NCBI GenBank assembly: GCA_963662175.1
Contig: OY759221.1
Location: 18,008,027-18,072,026 of the forward strand
Source of the DNA: Aradus depressus
Taxonomy: Eukaryota > Arthropoda > Insecta > Hemiptera > Aradidae
Direction: 5' to 3'
DNA: 64,000 bases
The translations under genes and the position numbers were made by a program. Numbering within the stretch: position 1 is the first letter of the stretch; each line of letters opens with the position of its first letter. This document shows positions 59,540-64,000 of this stretch, one piece after another. Under the pieces are notes generated by a model. The model searched no databases. It saw only the letters and a list, made by a program, of their open reading frames with translations, and was not told where the DNA came from.

Positions 59540-60300
59540 TTGACTTAATAAACATTTGAGCTCGAATTCCAAGTCTCTAGCTGTAATAGAGACCGAGATC
59601 CCTACAGAGGCTCTGTAAAGTAGTTCTTCACATATACAATTTCGTGTCTATACATTCATTCTATCAGGAGTTATCGTGTTCACAGACAAACAGAATTTTT
59701 TTTTTTCATTTTTTGGATCGTTGGAAAACATGAAATTCCGTTGATAACTCCATATAGAATTTTTGACTTATTACATAACTTCCCCTATACTTCGTATAGC
59801 TGTGGAAGTAAAATGTTTAACTTAAAATTTTCAAGTACATTGTTAAGTGAAGAAAACCCCCCCTCCCCTTCCTAAGTACAACGAATGAATGGCTATATCT
59901 ATAAAAAAATTATATTATTGGTGTTCCTTTCTCTTATAAATTCTCACGAGGCTCTCTACGTCTTGCGTAAAATATTACTATAACTAAAGATAAAAAAAAA
60001 TATTAACCTACATTAGCCACTTTACAAAACAAAGAGGTGTTGTTTTTATTTTTTTTCATCCACACGTGAGGTTTGTAAAATAACTCACAGCTACATTGCG
60101 ATATTAGCCACAGCTATATACGAAGTAAGTATAGGAGAAGTTATGTAAACTTGATGCAGAGTTTTCAACGGAATTTCATGTTTTCCGACCACCTAATTCT
60201 GAAAATGATAAAAAAAAAGTCGTCTGTGAATCACCTGCAATGTACTTTCCCAGGATTCCCCGCTCCAAAATCGGTCGATTTTTTGAGTTAATATTCAACA
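59540..60300. repeat. foldback repeat
   Basis: 59690-59810 and 60105-60232 are inverted copies (AACATGAAATTCCGTTGATA versus TCAACGGAATTTCATGTTTT; CTTCCCCTATACTTCGTATA versus its inverse). The loop between is AT-rich. Part of the outer sequence (TCACCTGCAAT.TACTTTCCC) recurs at about 46215-46240. Confidence 0.7.
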
Positions 60301-60603
60301 AGGTTGACATACATATGGGCTCCTAAATCCTCATAATAAATTCATTTCGTCGGCAGTTTTTGAATTGAGCCTTCTCCCTTGAACCCCCCCCCCCCCCCCC
60401 CTCCCCCTTCCCTTCAGCCAATATCTCTGAAATTTGACAAGTTATGTCCTCATTGAAATTTTACTTTAAATATGAATTTTCATGTCGATACATTCATTAC
60501 AAGCGTAGTTATTAGTGTTTTTGAGTCGTCATTCCCCTAATTCTCCCTTTCACTTTGGCCGAATTGACTGAAAATCGATAGGGGTTGTTCTTACTTTTTG
60601 AAG

Positions 60604-60722
60604 TCAATAGATACAATAAAAAAATTTAAATTTCAACTAAAAATGTTCATCTTAGAGGAAACCCTTTACACGGAAACGGAATTTTATTCTCACTGTTCAA
60701 AAGGAATAATATATTCACAATA
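60604..60722 (+). pseudogene. LINE ORF2 C-terminal fragment
   Basis: A near-identical shorter copy of the tail at 20880-20992 (KFKFQLKMFILEETLYTETE). Same truncated 3' end, so both come from one LINE family. Confidence 0.7.
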
Positions 60723-61439
60723 AATATCTAAATATCTATAACAACAATGATAAAAATTTATATAGTAAAACAACAACTTATATTTTTATTTTAAAATATA
60801 AAAATTATGAAATTATATTTTTCTTATCTGGCTCTACACACGATTTTATAATTTTATACAAATTATTTAATTTTAAAGTTTAATATCTGATTATTGATAA
60901 TTGAATTTACTACTTGCGGTCTGCGGTCCTTGCGAGGGTGATGATGTTGGATCACAATTCAATCTATGTACAGCCATGAGGGGGACAACGCTTGTACAAC
61001 TATACTGTCCTCGTGGCTATTTCTCATATCCGGTTGTCTCGTCCTGCCATCCTCACAGAAATTCCAGGAACAGATCTTCCCGCCTTTCATAGATTTGGTA
61101 CCTTTTAAAACTCACTACCTCTTCATAACAGTGACCATTAAACATTCATATTGTCAAACTTTTTATTTTTACATCTGTTCTGGTCCAAATAAAGTGTGTT
61201 GTTGTTTATTTATTCTTCTCATCCATTTCTATTTTCTTTTATATTTTTATTTATTTATTTTTTTTAAAACACAATAACTGTTTATATTTCATTAAATTTT
61301 ATTAATTTCGATATAAATTAGTTGTTTTAATTAATTGAAACATTACTTTTTTAAACAAGTTCGCGCCCCCCCCCCCCCCCCCCCCCCCCCCAAATACTAT
61401 AAATTTACATAAAGTGATGTAGTGGTCAAATCGACACAC

Positions 61440-61740
61440 TACAATATATATATATAATAACAAAATTTGTTATTTAATGTTATTTAATTAATTTAATTAA
61501 ATAATAATAATTAAATTAAATAATAAATTAATTTAATTTAAATTTGTTATTTAATGTTATTTAATAACAATAAAATACGTAGTAAATAACTAATACAATT
61601 AATGATAATAATAAAAATATTAAACAAAAGTAATTACGCTAAAAACAATAGGATATTGTAGGAGTATCTCTGCCAAGAAAATAAAAATGAAAAGAAATGC
61701 AATTAATAATAAGATTTATTATTAATCCCGTTTTATGATT
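61440..61740. other. AT-rich low-complexity stretch
   Basis: TATATA and TTAATTTAATTAAATAATAA runs with local palindromes; no coding or RNA gene signal was seen. Confidence 0.7.
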
Positions 61741-62059
61741 GGGATTAGAGTGCCCTCGTTTTTCTGCCAATTATTAGACGGAAATATGTAACTGTCCATA
61801 TGAGGCACAACTTCCCTGTCCTCTCCAACATCCGGCCATCCACAGAATATAGACTCGTTTTTCTATATTTATTTATGCAGTTTTCATATATTGAGAGCTG
61901 CTCTTTTGTTTAGAGAACTAGAGATGGAAAAAACACACAATAATATTGAATATAAATACTTCGTTTTAATAAATTTCGGATACCTATCTAAATATAAATA
62001 TTTCATTCTGTCCAGATATTCACAGATCAAGACAGTCATGAAATTTTTATTTCTTTTAT

Positions 62060-62400
62060 TTCTGGATTAAGAGGTCGGATGGAATCCTCACACGAGACTG
62101 AAAAGACAAGAAATGAACAGATGTTATAAACTTTTACTAAGACCAATAGACAAAAGATCCAAATTAACTTTGAAAACAAAACGACTTATGTACAACGCAA
62201 TACTCAAACCTATGTGGATTTACTGAATCTAGGAACTGAACTCTAGGATTCTGCCAAGGCTTCCAATCTCCAGCGCACTCAATCCTTTCAATCAAAAATC
62301 CTTCCTAAAAGAGCCAATGCTCCATATTACGTCACCAACAAACAGAATGAATCTGCGGAGAGATGTGGAAGTGGACAGAAAGTCTAGAGAGAGAGAGAGA
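62060..62400 (+). pseudogene. Jockey-like LINE reverse transcriptase C-terminal fragment
   Basis: One frame reads TRLKRQEMNRCYKLLLRPID and continues KLTLKTKRLMYNAILKPMWIY, the conserved 'KL.L..K..LYN.ILKP.W.YGI' block found downstream of the RT domain in Jockey-clade LINEs. A stop follows, and the rest is frameshifted (LQSPAHSILSIKN). A GA microsatellite follows at 62388-62403. Confidence 0.7.
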
Positions 62401-63769
62401 GAGTTGTTTTTAGGCTTAAGGTGAAGTGAACCATGTAGGTGTAACGTAACAGTGAAATAGATGCGTAAAGGTACTTTTATTTATTTATATGTTTATATGC
62501 CCAAAATATAAAAACAGAAAAAAGACTGATATAGTTTTAAGTTATGAGTTCGTAAGATTTCTTTTTGTAAAATAATTTCAATTTTTCTTTATTTCCAATC
62601 TCAGTTAGTCAATTAATAATGTAGGTTAAGATAAATAAACCCAATGTTTTTTCTCTCATACTATGCTATTCATTTCCCTGTTAACCCAGTAAGATAATTT
62701 ATACCTTTGGATTAGATTTATTATTTTTGTAAAATTTAGAGAGAAAAAACAATATGGCATCTCTCTAGTTTTAGAAGAAATTGAATTACACGTCTTGAAC
62801 TTTCGATATTTTTTAGGGCCCTTTTCGGAAATTACAGTAGAAGTCAAAATTTAGTAGAAGACCAGCTATAATTTCTACAGGAAATGTGATAATTTTATTA
62901 TTTATTATTAATTTTAATTATTATTTACATTTTTTAAAATGACCACAGCGTAATTGATTAATTCTTGCTGGGGAAGCTCATCACTGACGACTTTTTTTAT
63001 AGTTCAAACATGCTTATAAGATAAATTAATTTTTATTTTCTTAAAATGTTCTACATGTCCAGGCTATATATATATATATTCGATATACTTATGGGCGAAT
63101 GCCAAAAAATATTAATTGATAGTGTGGAAGAGATTAAGCAGTCACTCTAACCACCAAGCCAGTTTGGAGGTACGCCCCCCCCCCCCCCCCCCCCCTCTCC
63201 CCTTGTTATTCCTTATGTTTTCCCGTTTGACTCCATTTGGTACAAGGCACAGATAGTCGCTGTGGGGTCAATGTCGGGATCGTCTCCAGAACGACACGCC
63301 AACACTTCACCCCAACAACCCGAAATCAACTTACCCACTGGAATTCTCTCATTTTAGTATTACCCACATTTCATTAAAATGGAGTAAAACAATCAGAAAC
63401 AAGCAAATCGGTTTTAAACCAGTAATTTTCAGCATTGTTCATTGTTTTGACCTAATTTTCTCAGTAGCTATAATATTAATAATATTTATTTCCGTTCAGC
63501 CATAATATGGTAATTGGATATGTCAAACAAGTTTGTACATCGAAACAGCTCATGAATTATATATTATAATGAATTATATACATCAAAGGATATTAAGACT
63601 AAGAATGCAAACACTTTTTTATTTTTGTATTTACAAATAGATATTTACAAGTGTATAAAAAATAAATACAACAAGCAAATGTGCTAGAAGTGAGAGATAA
63701 TGGCAATATCGAAATGTCAAGGGGATAAATCACCCAGTGGTGACACTCCTTAGTCACTGAGTTACTCTC

Positions 63770-63860
63770 ATTTGTATCTTACCATTGTCACTGCTGCTGC
63801 TGAAGAGGTCTCTAGGCCATTGACGCTTAAGCCGTCGTTGGAGAAGTATGGCAGAATGGA
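63770..63860 (-). CDS. possible partial exon at the window edge
   Basis: On the minus strand an open segment (RALHSAILLQRRLKRQWPRD, then LFSSSSDN) ends at a good donor, ATG|GTAAGATAC. The upstream side reaches the window end with no clear start. It might be an exon of a gene starting beyond the window, possibly even a 5' exon of the serpin, but there is no family evidence. Confidence 0.2.
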
Positions 63861-64000
63861 GGGCACGGATAAGAGAATTATTGTAGGAAATAAGAGATAA
63901 GAGGAAAATGAATCTCTAATACTTGGAATGAGCAACTTCGGTGACAAAAGGTACGTTAAGGTCAGTCTGAAGATTTTTGTTGAAGATTAATTATTTTTTT

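Noticed and set aside
60901..61092. Short frame NLLLAVCGPCEGDD with Cys residues
   Set aside because: No start context, splice sites or family resemblance; equally likely by chance.

Overview
The window looks like nuclear DNA of an arthropod, most likely an insect. It is AT-rich, its genes are split by GT/AG introns, and it is packed with transposon debris. The species cannot be fixed from sequence alone. Only three genes are recognised with confidence: the 3' half of Integrator subunit 2 (+ strand, 815-6263), a gamma-glutamyl hydrolase (- strand, 11404-14959), and a serpin carrying a giant Ser/Thr-rich insert (- strand, 30120-37221). INTS2 and GGH converge tail to tail. The serpin lies upstream of GGH on the same strand. 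These are ordinary eukaryotic neighbours and nothing suggests that they act together.

Layout: 1-6.3 kb, INTS2 with SINE and MITE insertions in its introns. 6.3-11.4 kb, a dense nest of inverted repeats and MITEs, including a hAT-type MITE with a near-match 8-bp target duplication. 11.4-15 kb, GGH, with a 240-bp direct duplication in its first visible intron. 15-30 kb, mainly repeats: SINE copies, LINE 3' ends, a 600-bp dispersed repeat, a decayed coding relic at 21.7-22.4 kb and a weakly supported multi-exon gene at 22.8-23.45 kb. 30.1-37.2 kb, the serpin. 37.2-64 kb, no confident host gene. This last part holds a pogo-like MITE (40710-41470), an exon-like relic beside it, a large palindrome (40.0-40.2 kb), a nested inverted-repeat element with a 140-bp tandem array (44.9-47.6 kb), a complete young LTR retroelement (48563-55935) and LINE, SINE and foldback fragments.

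The best candidates for something undescribed are two. The first is the LTR element. It has 1,586-bp, almost identical LTRs ending TG...CA, a 4-bp target duplication, a purine tract and a single long coiled-coil protein, but no visible protease, reverse transcriptase or integrase. It looks like a recently mobilised non-autonomous element. The second is the mucin-like serpin, in which about 500 residues of Thr/Ser/Pro-rich sequence and two basic clusters interrupt the serpin fold, and whose reactive-centre hinge looks non-inhibitory. A tRNA-derived SINE family of at least 22 copies and a repeat family with a hammerhead-like core are further threads. All gene models here were read by eye from splice sites and translation; no searches were run.
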